Assembly (NCBI RefSeq): GCF_024211255.1 | Contig: NZ_JAMLDY010000003.1 | Coordinates: forward strand, 62,001-126,000 | Origin: Sphingomonas liriopis | Lineage (GTDB): Bacteria; Pseudomonadota; Alphaproteobacteria; Sphingomonadales; Sphingomonadaceae | DNA: 64,000 nt | Reading direction: 5' to 3' | Part shown: positions 9,011 to 18,574 of the stretch, in pieces | Layout of the letters: each line of letters opens with the position of its first letter | Position numbering within the stretch: the first letter of the stretch is position 1 | The notes under the pieces: model-generated | What the model saw: the letters and a program-made list of their open reading frames with translations, nothing else | The model's database searches: none | What the model was told of the DNA's origin: nothing | Program-made: the position numbers and the translations under genes

Positions 9011-10408
9011 TTAATCGAGGCTTCGTTCCGCGAGGGGTTCCGGCGCCATCGCGTAGGGCGAGAGCGGTTCGCCTCCCGACTTGACCGTGGGACCGCCGAT
9101 CGTAAGTCCACGGACCAGAGCTGCCGCGACGATGAGTAGCCCCGCGGGCACGAGAGCAAAGCCGTATCGTATGGCGCTCGCCGCCGGCGTGTTGGCCACC
9201 GCTGTAGCGGCAGTACCGGAATGGTAGCCGATGAGGTCGAGATAGAGCCCTACCAGGAACGCGCCGATCGACATTCCCGTCTGCTGGGTGAAGATCCACG
9301 TACCGTAAATGGCGCCTTCCCTCCGCTGGCCGCTGAGTTTCTCGTCCAGTTCAACAGTGTCCGGCGTCATCGCGCTCGGCAACATGAAGACCCCGCCAAA
9401 GAACGCCCCGATCAAAACCATGAGCGGGAACATCAGCGCCGGCACCCCGACCGGCACGAGCAGAGCGAGACAGAATACCGTAGCCGCACCCGAATAGGCG
9501 ATCGCACAGGCGCGCCGTCGTCCTATGCGTCGCCCGAGCGCCGCCCAGAGCGGCGTCGTCACGATCGCCGTAATCGATCCAACCGGGTACAATGCTCCCA
9601 TCAGGCCTCCGTCGAGACGCAGGGTGATCGTGACGAAATAGATCATCATGGCGCTGTAGAAGGCGTCGCTGGCGCTGCTGAACAGATAGGCGCCGGACAG
9701 TCGGAACAGCTGCCGATTCGTGCGGAAGCTCCGCCATTGCTGGGCAAGGCTGGCGTTCGTCATTTGCAGGGCCCTGCTCGGCGCGCGCGCGGTTGCGAAA
9801 AAGGCGGTAAGCCCCGACAGGATGATGAACGCTCCTGTGATGAAACCCACCCACCGATGGCCAGCGACCGGATCAGGCGCCGCGCGGACGATCAGCGGAC
9901 TCGCCATCACGGTGAGGAGGACCGCGAAACGTGCTGCAATTTCTTTGTAGCCGGTTAGCGCCAGCCGTTCGGATACGTCATCCGTCATCTCCGGCAGCAT
10001 CGCAGAATACGGGACGTGGTAGAGGCTGAGTCCGGTGTTGACTGCAAAGCACGCCGCGAGGAACCACGCAGCCTTGGCCGTCAAAGTCCAGTCGGTCGGA
10101 ATCGCGAACATTGCGGCATAAGCGATGCCCCAGACAAGCGAACCCACCAGCAGGAACGGACGGCGCCTGCCCCAGCGGGACCGGAACCGATCAGACACTC
10201 CGCCCATCAGAGGATCCGATATGACGTTCCACAGGCGCGGCACCAGGATCAGCGTGCCGGCAAGCGCGCTCGGCACCTTTTGCACGTCGGTGAGGTAATA
10301 AAGCAGGTAGATCGACAGGATCGCCATATGGCTGGCGATAGCAAACTCGCCGACCGCCCATCCGAGCCGTGTCGTACCGGCTAGCGGTGACTTACGCGCA
10401 TGTGCCAC
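9011..10408 (-). CDS. MFS transporter, GPH (MelB-like) type
   Basis: Inner-membrane carrier of 465 residues with about twelve hydrophobic helices. The loop after helix 2 carries DPLMGGVSDRFRSRWGRRRP, the signature of glycoside-pentoside-hexuronide cation symporters, and a similar basic loop (LGRRIGRRRA) follows helix 8. Known members import sugars with Na+ or H+, but in sphingomonads many sit in TonB-receptor loci and carry other solutes. Located between an amidohydrolase and the cyclodeaminase/PhzF pair, it is the probable inner-membrane step for the product of the periplasmic enzymes. Substrate unknown. Confidence 0.88.
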   Translation of the reverse strand: MAHARKSPLAGTTRLGWAVGEFAIASHMAILSIYLLYYLTDVQKVPSALAGTLILVPRLWNVISDPLMGGVSDRFRSRWGRRRPFLLVGSLVWGIAYAAMFAIPTDWTLTAKAAWFLAACFAVNTGLSLYHVPYSAMLPEMTDDVSERLALTGYKEIAARFAVLLTVMASPLIVRAAPDPVAGHRWVGFITGAFIILSGLTAFFATARAPSRALQMTNASLAQQWRSFRTNRQLFRLSGAYLFSSASDAFYSAMMIYFVTITLRLDGGLMGALYPVGSITAIVTTPLWAALGRRIGRRRACAIAYSGAATVFCLALLVPVGVPALMFPLMVLIGAFFGGVFMLPSAMTPDTVELDEKLSGQRREGAIYGTWIFTQQTGMSIGAFLVGLYLDLIGYHSGTAATAVANTPAASAIRYGFALVPAGLLIVAAALVRGLTIGGPTVKSGGEPLSPYAMAPEPLAERSLD

Positions 10409-10528
10409 CCTGCCCCTCCTGATCCATGACGAGGCACGTCCGACACCGACTTTCTGCTATCCATATCTTCTGATTATACATTGTCGATCTTTTCCGGTGG
10501 CTTTCGCCAGGTTGCCGGCCCCTCTGCG

Positions 10529-11869
10529 TTACGCCGTAACTATGTTTTTGTGGATCTCGCCATTCTTGCAAATCAGGAGAAGATTGTCCTCGTAGTTGGC
10601 GAGGATATCGATCGCTTCCAACGGATTGCCCTTGACGAGCAGAAAGTCGGCCCAAGCGCCCGGTTTCAGCACTCCGAGCGGTGCAGCCCTGTACGGGTTT
10701 CGTGCGCCGCTCATCGCGAACAGCGCGGCGTTGCCCGACGTTGCGATCCGCAGCGTCTCGGCATTCGAGTACACCGTCGCAAACTTCGTGAGCATCCGAT
10801 TCTCGACGGGGCTATCCGGCTGGAAAACCAGGTCCGTCCCAAATGCGACGCGAACCCCATGCTTCTGCGCCCAGCGCAGCAGATGCTCATAGGCACCGTT
10901 CACCGGGGCGCCCTTCGCATGCATTTCAGGAGACACAGGCTGATCTCCCGCGGAGAACGCCTGCGTACTAAGCCAGACGCCTTTCTGGCCGAGCAGCGCC
11001 ATTGTCGCCTCGTCCATCAAATGCCCGTGCTCTATGCAGGCAACGCCAGCCTCAATGCACCGCCGGATGCTGTTCGATGAATACGCATGGGCCATCACGT
11101 ACGTGCCCCACGCCTGCGCTGCTTCGACCGCGGCCGACAATTCCTCCATCGTAAATTGAGCGCTGTCGATCGGGTCGAAATCGGACACGATCCCACCCCC
11201 CGCCGCGATCTTGATCTGGCTCGCGCCACGCCGCAACTGCTGCCGCGCGCCGGCCAGGACCGCAGGCACGCCGTCGACGACCAGCTCGAGTCCGAGTTGC
11301 TGAAAGCGCGAAGGGGTTCCCGCGAACGTCGGCGAAAGGGCGTAGGCGGCCGCGTGATCACCGTGGCCGGAGGTCTGCGAGAGTATCGCGCCACTTGGAT
11401 AGATACGCGGTCCAGCTATCCGACCTTCATCGATCGCACGCTTGATGCCGAACGTCGGCCCTGCGCAGTCGCGAACCGTGGTGAAGCCGCGCAACAGCTG
11501 GCGCTGGGCTTCCGCCACCATGTCGGCGAACATCAGGCCATCGTCCGCCGCGTCCAGGTCCGCCGGCCGGTTAGCCGCGAGCGCCAAATGCCAATGGGCG
11601 TCGGTCAGGCCCGGCATCAGCGTCTGACCGCGGCCATCGATGACGATGCATCCCGATGGCGGATCGATCGGCGAGGTGGAGACGCGGGTAATCAACGGCC
11701 CTTCCGCCAGCAGATGGCTATCGACAAGCTTCGGCGACACGCCGTCGAACAGCCGCACGTTCTTGACGAGTACCGCCGGCTTTCGCTCGCGCGGCGCTGC
11801 GACCGCGGAGGTAGCGGCTACTGCCATCGTGCCGGCACCGATCAGCAGGGTTCGTCGATCGATCTGCAT
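10529..11869 (-). CDS. Tat-exported amidohydrolase (imidazolonepropionase/prolidase-like)
   Basis: Protein of 446 residues beginning MQIDRRTLLIGAG, a twin-arginine signal followed by an Ala-rich cleavage region. The mature enzyme is a binuclear amidohydrolase: DAHWHL (His-x-His ligand pair), a carboxylated-lysine candidate in QIKIAAGGG, MAHAYS and IEHGHL histidines, and the catalytic Asp in FGTDL. Relatives hydrolyse Xaa-Pro dipeptides, N-acyl amino acids or ochratoxin A. It follows two S10 peptidase genes on the same strand (16 bp after the second), so it probably finishes periplasmic hydrolysis of the imported compound. Metal and fold assignment are firm; substrate is inference. Confidence 0.9.
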   Translation of the reverse strand: MQIDRRTLLIGAGTMAVAATSAVAAPRERKPAVLVKNVRLFDGVSPKLVDSHLLAEGPLITRVSTSPIDPPSGCIVIDGRGQTLMPGLTDAHWHLALAANRPADLDAADDGLMFADMVAEAQRQLLRGFTTVRDCAGPTFGIKRAIDEGRIAGPRIYPSGAILSQTSGHGDHAAAYALSPTFAGTPSRFQQLGLELVVDGVPAVLAGARQQLRRGASQIKIAAGGGIVSDFDPIDSAQFTMEELSAAVEAAQAWGTYVMAHAYSSNSIRRCIEAGVACIEHGHLMDEATMALLGQKGVWLSTQAFSAGDQPVSPEMHAKGAPVNGAYEHLLRWAQKHGVRVAFGTDLVFQPDSPVENRMLTKFATVYSNAETLRIATSGNAALFAMSGARNPYRAAPLGVLKPGAWADFLLVKGNPLEAIDILANYEDNLLLICKNGEIHKNIVTA

Positions 11870-11885
11870 AATGGTTCCTATCCGG

Positions 11886-13331
11886 TCAGCGTTGCGTTAC
11901 GAATGTGGAAATCGCATCGAGGACTTCGGGCTGAGCGATCAGTCGGTGCCCGCCGTCATAATAAGCGATGCTGTAGCGGCTACGGTCGAGCTTCGCCTGA
12001 CGCATGATATATTCGCTGTTGCCGATGGTCGTCAGCGTATCGAAGCGCCCCTGCACCAGCATCACCCGTAGCGACGGATCAGCTTTCATCTCGTCGGCCA
12101 GCGTGACGTCTAGCGCCATCGCGCCTGACGTATAGTAGTTCCACCCCGGATTGAGCACCGTATTGAAACCGTGGTAGGCGCCGAGGCCGGTAACCCCGAT
12201 CTGTGTTGCGGCATAGTCAGCCATCAATTTGTCATAGAGCGCGAGCATTTGCGTCAGCGACTCACGCTCGCCTGCCGGATGGGTAATGCGCCCGTCGTCA
12301 CCATCAACGACGAGATGGCGATCGGCCAGCAGTTCCGCCTGGAAATCGGCCGGGACGATCGAGTTGCGCCCGGTGAAATTTTCCGCCGGGAGGCCGATCA
12401 GTGCCGGGAGGCGGGCAATCACCCGGTCCCGCTCCGCCTCGGTCAGTTCATACCCTTGCATGAGCGCCGCGATATAGTCCGTGCGCGCGAACAGCCGGGC
12501 CTTATCGACTGCCTGCTGCCAGGTCTGGCCCTTATTGTCGATGCGGCCGTGATACCAGGCGACGGACGCCATCATGGGCAGGGCATTGGCAGCATATAGA
12601 ATGTCGGGCATTTGGCCCTTCTGGAAATAGCCGAGGCTATTTCCCCCAAGCATCAACCCGGCAACCTTGATCGCCGGTTGGCCGCGGGCCAGGTCGCGTG
12701 CCATCGCCACCGCCCGCATCGTGCCGTAGCTTTCCCCATAGATGTAAACGGGCGCGTTCAGCCGGCCGTGGCTCTGCAGCCAGGTTACCGCCATCCGCGA
12801 CATCGCCGCCGAATCGCCGTCGACGGAGGCGAACGCGCTCTTCTGACCGTCGGGCAAGATATGGCTATATCCTGTCTCGGGCATGTCGAGGAATACGAGG
12901 TCGGCGACAGCCAATGGCGAACGCGGATTGTCGATCAGCCCCCGATCGGGATGTCCAATGTCGGATACGATTTTGGGTCCGAGCGCACCGAACTGCAGAA
13001 AGACCGCCGAGGCACCCGGGCCGCCATTAAACGCGAAGATAACGGGACGCGGCTTTCCGGTCGGCGTTGTCGCGACATAGGAGGTGGCGAAGAGGCTCGC
13101 CGTCGGCTTGCCGGTAGCGATATCCTTGATGATCGTTTCCGACACCTCGGCGGTGTAGGAAAGCTCCCTTCCGTCGAAAATGCCCTCGTGCGAACTGCGG
13201 AAGATCCGCGGCCCCGGCTGCGAGGTCATCGTAAGGGGCACGAGCGGCTGCGGCGCGATCTGCGCCTGTGTGCTGGTCACAGCCGCAGCAATGGCGGCCG
13301 TGGACAGAAGGGCAAGGACGAAGCGCCTCAT
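11886..13331 (-). CDS. Secreted S10-family serine carboxypeptidase-like protein
   Basis: Protein of 481 residues with a signal peptide (MRRFVLALLSTAAIAAA). The S10 triad is complete: oxyanion block FNGGPGASA, nucleophile in YGESYG near residue 204, Asp in GRFDTLT and His in DGGHRL. It overlaps the preceding S10 gene by four bases (ATGA), so the two peptidases are made from one message. Second of three paralogues in the window; divergence among them suggests different specificities rather than recent tandem duplication. Confidence 0.9.
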   Translation of the reverse strand: MRRFVLALLSTAAIAAAVTSTQAQIAPQPLVPLTMTSQPGPRIFRSSHEGIFDGRELSYTAEVSETIIKDIATGKPTASLFATSYVATTPTGKPRPVIFAFNGGPGASAVFLQFGALGPKIVSDIGHPDRGLIDNPRSPLAVADLVFLDMPETGYSHILPDGQKSAFASVDGDSAAMSRMAVTWLQSHGRLNAPVYIYGESYGTMRAVAMARDLARGQPAIKVAGLMLGGNSLGYFQKGQMPDILYAANALPMMASVAWYHGRIDNKGQTWQQAVDKARLFARTDYIAALMQGYELTEAERDRVIARLPALIGLPAENFTGRNSIVPADFQAELLADRHLVVDGDDGRITHPAGERESLTQMLALYDKLMADYAATQIGVTGLGAYHGFNTVLNPGWNYYTSGAMALDVTLADEMKADPSLRVMLVQGRFDTLTTIGNSEYIMRQAKLDRSRYSIAYYDGGHRLIAQPEVLDAISTFVTQR

Positions 13332-15112
13332 TTGCTGTGATCTCTGTCTGTTCTGGGTTGATCATTGCGGATCGGCGATGCCGGCAACGGCGTCGCCGCG
13401 GCGGATGAATGGCTGGCGAGCGTATCAAGGATGAATTGTCGCACATCGCGACCGAATTGCGGTGCAGTCTCACCCAGGTAGGACATGTGACCCGAAGCAT
13501 AACTATGCAGTGTCACGCGTTCCGGAGGCAGACCTGCGGCTCTGGCGCTGCTTGCCGTCGCCAGCGGCGTCGCCAGCAGATCGTAATAGCCCGTCATCAG
13601 CATCACCCGCAGCTGCGGCTGGCGTCGCATCGCGATCGCGAGATCGTCACCGTATGTCTGGTCGGGCGCGACGCCCGCCCGACGGTTGTTCCAACGACTG
13701 AATACGCCCTCCCAGACGATCGCCTCATAGGGGATCGGCATGTCGACCTTCAGTTCGTCGTGGATCATCTGCTGAAAGCCGGCGACGATCCCGGGCACAT
13801 ATTGCGCCATCGCCGGATCGTCTGCGACGAAGTCGCCCCCGTCGTGCGACGCGGGCAAAGTATAGCGGCTGTCATACAGTCCAACCTTCAGGCCCGACCC
13901 GGCCAGCGCCAGAGCGGAATATTCAGGAGGCGACAATGCCAGATGTCTGTCGATCCAGGTTTTGGCAGGAACGCCGGTATAAAGTGCCAGGCGATCAGCC
14001 ACCTCCGCTTCAACGCTTTGCGGTAACGCGCCGTCTTTCAGTCGCCGAAGCGCGTCTGCGTACGGACCGCCCACATAGTCAGAAACTTCACCGTACCGGG
14101 TTGCGACGTCGGGCGCGGAGGCGCCCCCACGATGATAATCCGCGGTAATCGCCATGCCGGGGATCAGTGCACCCCCGCCGATGCCGGCATCGGTAGCGGG
14201 AGCGGCGCCGCTATTGGCCCCCAGGCTGAGTGGCGCCCCGACAATGATCACGCCGTCCAGCGTTATCCCCCGCATCACGCCGACATAGCGGATACCGCCG
14301 AGAAGCGCGCGCGGCATCATGGCAGCGCGGAAGCCGCCGTAGCTCTCGCCAAGCACGAACTTGGGCGACGTAAACCGACCGTTACGCTGCAACCACCCCT
14401 CGATGAAACGCGCGACGCTGTCGGCGTCGGCATCGACGCCCGCGAAGTCGCTATCCTCGGCGGCTCCCGCAGCGTGGCTGAATCCGGTCCCGACTGGATC
14501 GATGAAGACGAGGTCGGCGACGTCCAGCGGCGAGTCCGGATTTTCGGAATAGCCGAACGGAGGGACGTTGCTCGGATTGACGCTGTGGTCGAGGAACGCC
14601 CTCCATGGCCCCATCGCCCCCATCTGCAACCAGCACGATGCCGAACCGGGACCGCCGTTGAAGAGGAAGAGGACAGGCCGATTAGGATCGCGGGCACCCG
14701 TCTTCACATAACTGAACGTGAAGAACCGACCGGTCGGCTCACCCTCGATATTGGTGACGTAGCTCTCTTCGGCGGTTGCCGTAAACGCGATCTTCCGCCC
14801 TCCGATGGTGGCCACATGCTGGGTGACAAAGCGACGCGGTGGTGGAACATCGGCGAGCGACAAATGCTTGCCGGTATATCTGGTAGCGACAGAGGGTGCC
14901 GTTACCGTCGTTTGCGATGCCGAGCTTTCTGAAGGGCTGGAGGCGACAGCCGGTGACGGCGCTGACGCTGACGCTGACGATGTCTGCGGCGTTGGCGGGG
15001 GTGTTGCGGCAACTGCGGACATCGTGCCCGGTGTTGCGAATACGCCGCATATCAGCGTGAACCGGGCTACGGACCCGCCCATTGACTTCAGCATGCGTGC
15101 GCCCCCCGCCAT
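13328..15112 (-). CDS. Secreted S10-family peptidase with long Ser/Ala/Pro linker
   Basis: Protein of 594 residues, longer than its two paralogues because of a low-complexity Ser/Ala/Pro/Thr stretch at about residues 36-75 between the signal peptide and the catalytic domain. Triad elements are FNGGPGSAS, LGESYGG, TGYYDLL and SGHMSY. An alternative start at 15094 would give a tidier signal peptide. The gene begins six bases after the TonB receptor stop, so receptor and peptidase form one operon. The linker may tether the enzyme near the outer membrane or receptor; that is a guess. Confidence 0.88.
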   Translation of the reverse strand: MAGGARMLKSMGGSVARFTLICGVFATPGTMSAVAATPPPTPQTSSASASAPSPAVASSPSESSASQTTVTAPSVATRYTGKHLSLADVPPPRRFVTQHVATIGGRKIAFTATAEESYVTNIEGEPTGRFFTFSYVKTGARDPNRPVLFLFNGGPGSASCWLQMGAMGPWRAFLDHSVNPSNVPPFGYSENPDSPLDVADLVFIDPVGTGFSHAAGAAEDSDFAGVDADADSVARFIEGWLQRNGRFTSPKFVLGESYGGFRAAMMPRALLGGIRYVGVMRGITLDGVIIVGAPLSLGANSGAAPATDAGIGGGALIPGMAITADYHRGGASAPDVATRYGEVSDYVGGPYADALRRLKDGALPQSVEAEVADRLALYTGVPAKTWIDRHLALSPPEYSALALAGSGLKVGLYDSRYTLPASHDGGDFVADDPAMAQYVPGIVAGFQQMIHDELKVDMPIPYEAIVWEGVFSRWNNRRAGVAPDQTYGDDLAIAMRRQPQLRVMLMTGYYDLLATPLATASSARAAGLPPERVTLHSYASGHMSYLGETAPQFGRDVRQFILDTLASHSSAAATPLPASPIRNDQPRTDRDHSK

Positions 15113-15118
15113 GGTGCG

Positions 15119-17365
15119 TCAGAAAGTCCGGCTGAGTGACAACCCAACCGTGCGCGGCCGGATATAGACAGCTGCGAAGGGCGCACTCGCGAGCGATTGC
15201 AAACTACGCGTAGCGCCGCCGATCACGCCCCGTCGGTTCGTCACGTTCGTCAAAAACGCGTTCACTGACCACGGCCCCTGCTTGAGCCCTGCGCGAAGAT
15301 CGAAGGTGGTATAGGCAGGGTAACGCGGCCGCAACAGACTTAACGTTCGCTGGAAGTCGCTGTAGCGGTCACCAACATAGGTTACCGTGCCACCGAAGGT
15401 GGCGCTGGTCGTGCCGTTTAGAGGAATAGTCTGGTCGATGGCGATGTTGCCTGCGAAGCGGCTGCTGAACGGCAGACGATCGCCGTCGAGTCCGGCTCCC
15501 CCTCCGACAGGCAGATCGCGCGTCAACTCGGCCACGTTGTAGGTGCCGTTGGCGGCGATCGTGAGCCCGTCGGTTGGATTGAGGGTGATCGCCGCTTCGA
15601 CGCCTTCGCTCTTTGCGCGTGGCCCGTTGGTAAAATAGGTCAAGCCGGTCGTCGGGTTGCTCAACGAAAGCTGAATGTTCCGCCAGTCGATGTAGAAGAG
15701 CGACGTGTCGATCGTCAGCCGTCGATCCCAGAAGCTTCCCTTGAAGCCGATCTCGTAATTGACCGTCTTATCGGGCGCATAGCTGGCAGGCACGCCGGCG
15801 GCGGCGTTGGGATTGGGGCCTCCGATGCGATATCCCGAGGCTATACGCGCATAAAGCATCGCATTGTCGGAGAACTTGTACTGTGGCGACACCAGGAAGG
15901 TGCCGAGGTCGCTTTTCGAGCCGATGTCGGTTGTCCCCGGCGCGACCAGCACCCCGGCCGCAGTGCGCGGGTAGGACTGGTTGTTGTGGGCGTAACGCCC
16001 GCCTGCCTGCAGGGCGAAGGCTCCCAAGTGAAGCGTCACGTCTCCAAAAGCCGCCAACTCATCCAGCTTGGTGTGCGAACTGATCGTCGCGAGGTTTATC
16101 GCTACCTGGTTTGCGCTCTGTAGGACGCCATTGATGATCTGCTGACCTGAGGTTCGTTCGCGGCCATAATAGCCGCCCACCGTGACGTCCAAGAGATCGC
16201 CAATCGAACGGTCGGCGCGCACCTCCTGTGTGAACTTCCGCGTATCGTAGATATTGTGGAACGTTGCGCCGGTAGCCGCGGGATTGCCGCTGAATAGGGC
16301 AGAATACACGCCGTAACTCGGGGAATAGTCGTAAATGGCGTTGTATTTACTCTGCCCGTAGCCAGTCAGCGCCGTTAGTGTGAAACCAGCAATATTCGCC
16401 GTTATGGTGGAACTGTAAAGCCGAACCCGGCTGCGATACTGGCCGGTTCCTGGCAAGCGCGCCTGGGAAAGCTCGCTTGTATTTGCCTGGAAAAGGCTGT
16501 CCGAATCGACTTCGGATGTTCCGTTACCATCGGTATTCTGCAGGAGGGCCGAAACCTTCCAGGAAATGTTAGCATCCGGCCGCCAGAGAAGCGATATCCT
16601 GCCGCCATAAGCATTAGCCGAATTGACATCGTCCTTGCGGGTTGTTGCGTTATCGACATATCCGGGATCGCGGCGCCCAAAGCCGCTCACGCGGACCGCC
16701 AATTGGTCGTCGAGCGGCACGTTGATCGCTCCTCGCAGGCCAGCGCCCACGCCGCCGCCGTCCACCGACGTCAAGTTGGACTGCACTTGACCCGATACTC
16801 CGCGGGTCGAGGGATCGACTGTTACATATTTAAGCAGCCCACCCATGCTGCTGGCACCGTACAGAGTCCCTTGCGGGCCGCGCAGCACCTCGACCTGGGC
16901 CAGATCCGAGGGATCGAGATCCGGTATCAAACGCGACGAGTAAGAGGTCACGCTGCTTGCACCAAACGGCACATCGTCGATCACGATGCCAACGGTGGGA
17001 TTACTGGACGAACTCGTGCTGATACCGCGCACGGCCAACGTGAACTGGCCACTGCCTGACGAGAGCAGGCTAAGCCCTGGGATCTTGTCGAAGTAATCCT
17101 GCAACTGTGTCCGGCTCTCACTGAGCAGTGTGGACGGTGCAATCGCCGTTACAGGCACCGGCACCGACAGAAGCCGCTCCGATCGCTTCTGGGCGGTGAC
17201 GATGATATCACCCTGCCCGTTGATGTTCGGCGAAGTCGGCGCCGCAGCGTCCGGCGTTGCGGGAGTGGAATCCTGCGCGAACGCGGGCGCAGCAGACGCA
17301 AACGTCACCGCTGTCGTCATCAGGAAGAAGCGCCGAACACGGCTCTTGATTGAATTCACGGCCAT
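15119..17365 (-). CDS. TonB-dependent outer-membrane receptor
   Basis: Receptor of 748 residues. Signal peptide to about residue 31 (PAFA-Q), plug with IIVTAQKR, PGLSLLS, VRGIST, LRGPQGTLYGASSMGG, then a barrel ending RPRTVGLSLSRTF, whose terminal Phe is typical of BAM substrates. The start at 17365 is chosen for the strong GAGGGG upstream; an upstream in-frame start at 17410 lacks one. It heads a minus-strand operon with two S10 peptidases and an amidohydrolase. It resembles the receptor at 2128-4407 over the plug and early barrel, so one local duplication likely produced both. Confidence 0.94.
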   Translation of the reverse strand: MAVNSIKSRVRRFFLMTTAVTFASAAPAFAQDSTPATPDAAAPTSPNINGQGDIIVTAQKRSERLLSVPVPVTAIAPSTLLSESRTQLQDYFDKIPGLSLLSSGSGQFTLAVRGISTSSSSNPTVGIVIDDVPFGASSVTSYSSRLIPDLDPSDLAQVEVLRGPQGTLYGASSMGGLLKYVTVDPSTRGVSGQVQSNLTSVDGGGVGAGLRGAINVPLDDQLAVRVSGFGRRDPGYVDNATTRKDDVNSANAYGGRISLLWRPDANISWKVSALLQNTDGNGTSEVDSDSLFQANTSELSQARLPGTGQYRSRVRLYSSTITANIAGFTLTALTGYGQSKYNAIYDYSPSYGVYSALFSGNPAATGATFHNIYDTRKFTQEVRADRSIGDLLDVTVGGYYGRERTSGQQIINGVLQSANQVAINLATISSHTKLDELAAFGDVTLHLGAFALQAGGRYAHNNQSYPRTAAGVLVAPGTTDIGSKSDLGTFLVSPQYKFSDNAMLYARIASGYRIGGPNPNAAAGVPASYAPDKTVNYEIGFKGSFWDRRLTIDTSLFYIDWRNIQLSLSNPTTGLTYFTNGPRAKSEGVEAAITLNPTDGLTIAANGTYNVAELTRDLPVGGGAGLDGDRLPFSSRFAGNIAIDQTIPLNGTTSATFGGTVTYVGDRYSDFQRTLSLLRPRYPAYTTFDLRAGLKQGPWSVNAFLTNVTNRRGVIGGATRSLQSLASAPFAAVYIRPRTVGLSLSRTF

Positions 17366-17587
17366 CTGCCCCCCTCGAACTACCAAAGCGACACCTTGAT
17401 GACGAATCAAAGGCGGATACGCAACATTTCTATGATCGTATGAGATTTGGTATGAGTGGCAAGCTGGTAACAGGCGACGTTCGGGCTTAGGCGGTTCGCT
17501 TTGGCGAAGGCGCTCTATGTCGAGAGGACTATTCCATAGTTACGCCCAGCCGCGGATAAGCAACGGCGGCTTTTCCCCTCCCTCCGA

Positions 17588-17676
17588 TCACCAGCGATAG
17601 CCAAGAGTCGCGATCACGTTCCTGCGATAGCCGAACCCGCAGGCGGCCCGCACCGAGCTGAGCAGCCCCCACAGGG
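17588..17676 (-). pseudogene. 3' remnant of an outer-membrane beta-barrel gene
   Basis: On the minus strand an open frame of about 29 codons ends FGYRRNVIATLGYRW and a TGA at 17588-17590. Alternating hydrophobic residues and a final Trp are the hallmark of the last strand of an outer-membrane barrel. The frame breaks off near 17676, right where the truncated transposase region begins, so the insertion or a later deletion removed the rest. Too short to name the parent family. Confidence 0.45.
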
Positions 17677-17685
17677 TGGTCCAAG

Positions 17686-18009
17686 TTGTTAGTTAGTGCA
17701 TTTGCCCTGCTGCACCACTCGGATCAGGGCAGCCAATATACGAGCGAGAAGTTCCAACGGCTGATGGCCGACAACGGCGTGACCTGCTCGATGAGCCGGT
17801 CGGGCAACGTCTGGGACAACGCGGCGATGGAGAGCTTCTTCTCCTCGCTGAAGACCGAGCGGGTCGGACGTAAAACCTACCGCACGCGCAATCACGCAAA
17901 GGCAGACGTGTTCGACTACATCGAGCGCTTCTACAATCCGACGCGACGCCACTCGACCCTGGGTTATCTCAGCCCCATGGACTTCGAGCGGCAAGCGCAG
18001 GTAGCTTAA
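17686..18009 (+). pseudogene. 5'-truncated IS3-family transposase (OrfB C-terminus)
   Basis: Only the last 107 residues remain of the roughly 270-290 expected for an IS3 OrfB. They include HHSDQGSQYTS (the central Asp of the DDE triad), GNVWDNAAMESFFSSLK (the final Glu) and the typical ending RRHSTLGYLSPMDFE. The first Asp and the N-terminal HTH are missing, so it is inactive. After the stop, TGTCCGCGAAATCGG near 18013-18028 resembles an IS3 right inverted repeat. It lies just outside the tRNA island. Confidence 0.9.
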
Positions 18010-18122
18010 CCTCGTGTCCGCGAAATCGGCAGCAGCTCAGGCCGCAACGGTCGGTCGTGAGACCTTCCAGGACGCCAAACCGCTTTAAGTTGCTGATCAG
18101 CCAGTGTTTATCGGGACGTTCC

Positions 18123-18142
18123 GGGACGTGGTGAGACGTCCC
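18123..18142. repeat. Inverted repeat beside attL
   Basis: GGGACGT at 18123-18129 pairs perfectly with ACGTCCC at 18136-18142 across a 6-nt loop. A further GGGACGT copy begins near 18113. No T-run follows, so it is a weak terminator candidate. Its place 13 bp before the island boundary also allows a recombinase-binding role. Confidence 0.55.
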
Positions 18143-18154
18143 TGGAAATTGTAC

Positions 18155-18171
18155 TGGCTGGGGCGGCAGGA
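18155..18171. other. Left attachment site (attL) of the tRNA-Gln island
   Basis: TGGCTGGGGCGGCAGGA is identical to the 17 bases at 42402-42418, the 3' end of tRNA-Gln including CCA. Flanking bases differ on both sides. A direct repeat of a tRNA 3' end at the far side of a tyrosine-recombinase island is the standard footprint of site-specific integration, so this marks the left edge. Confidence 0.85.
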
Positions 18172-18574
18172 GCCTCATCCAAGTTTCTGATCCCCAGCGA
18201 AACTGCCGTTTTCACCTTTGCGATTGATGCCGATCGACGCAACCTCTGTAGCAGAAGGCTGTAGGGGCGGGTCAAGGCTGACGGCGGCGTGTCGCTTAAA
18301 CGGCTGGATCGACGCAGGAATGGGGTCGCTTACCGAACACTCAGTTGAGTCCGTGCAGACCCATAATCGGCCATTCAGTGCAAGCGTAGCGCTACTCGCA
18401 AGCGGTCGCTCGTTCATGTCCAATGACTCTTTTCTGAACAGGCAAAATACCCGGCCCCACCGCTTGCCGGCGTGGGCTTAGGGGCCGATCTCCAGCGCCC
18501 GTCAGCCGATAAAGGCCGGGCCCGCGAAGCGACCGTGCGCGTTGAGGTTCCCACAGCGACAAGGCGGAGACGGC
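18172..18574. other. Gene-poor start of the island
   Basis: About 400 bp just inside the island edge with only short overlapping frames that show no start signal or recognisable motif. I see no RNA gene. It may hold the promoter of the hydrolase gene that follows or degraded sequence. Confidence 0.4.

Noticed and set aside
2128..17365. Lasso-peptide or siderophore biosynthesis and uptake cluster
   Set aside because: No precursor peptide, asparagine-synthetase-like cyclase, NRPS or isopeptidase-type gene was found; S10 peptidases and an amidohydrolase point to catabolism.
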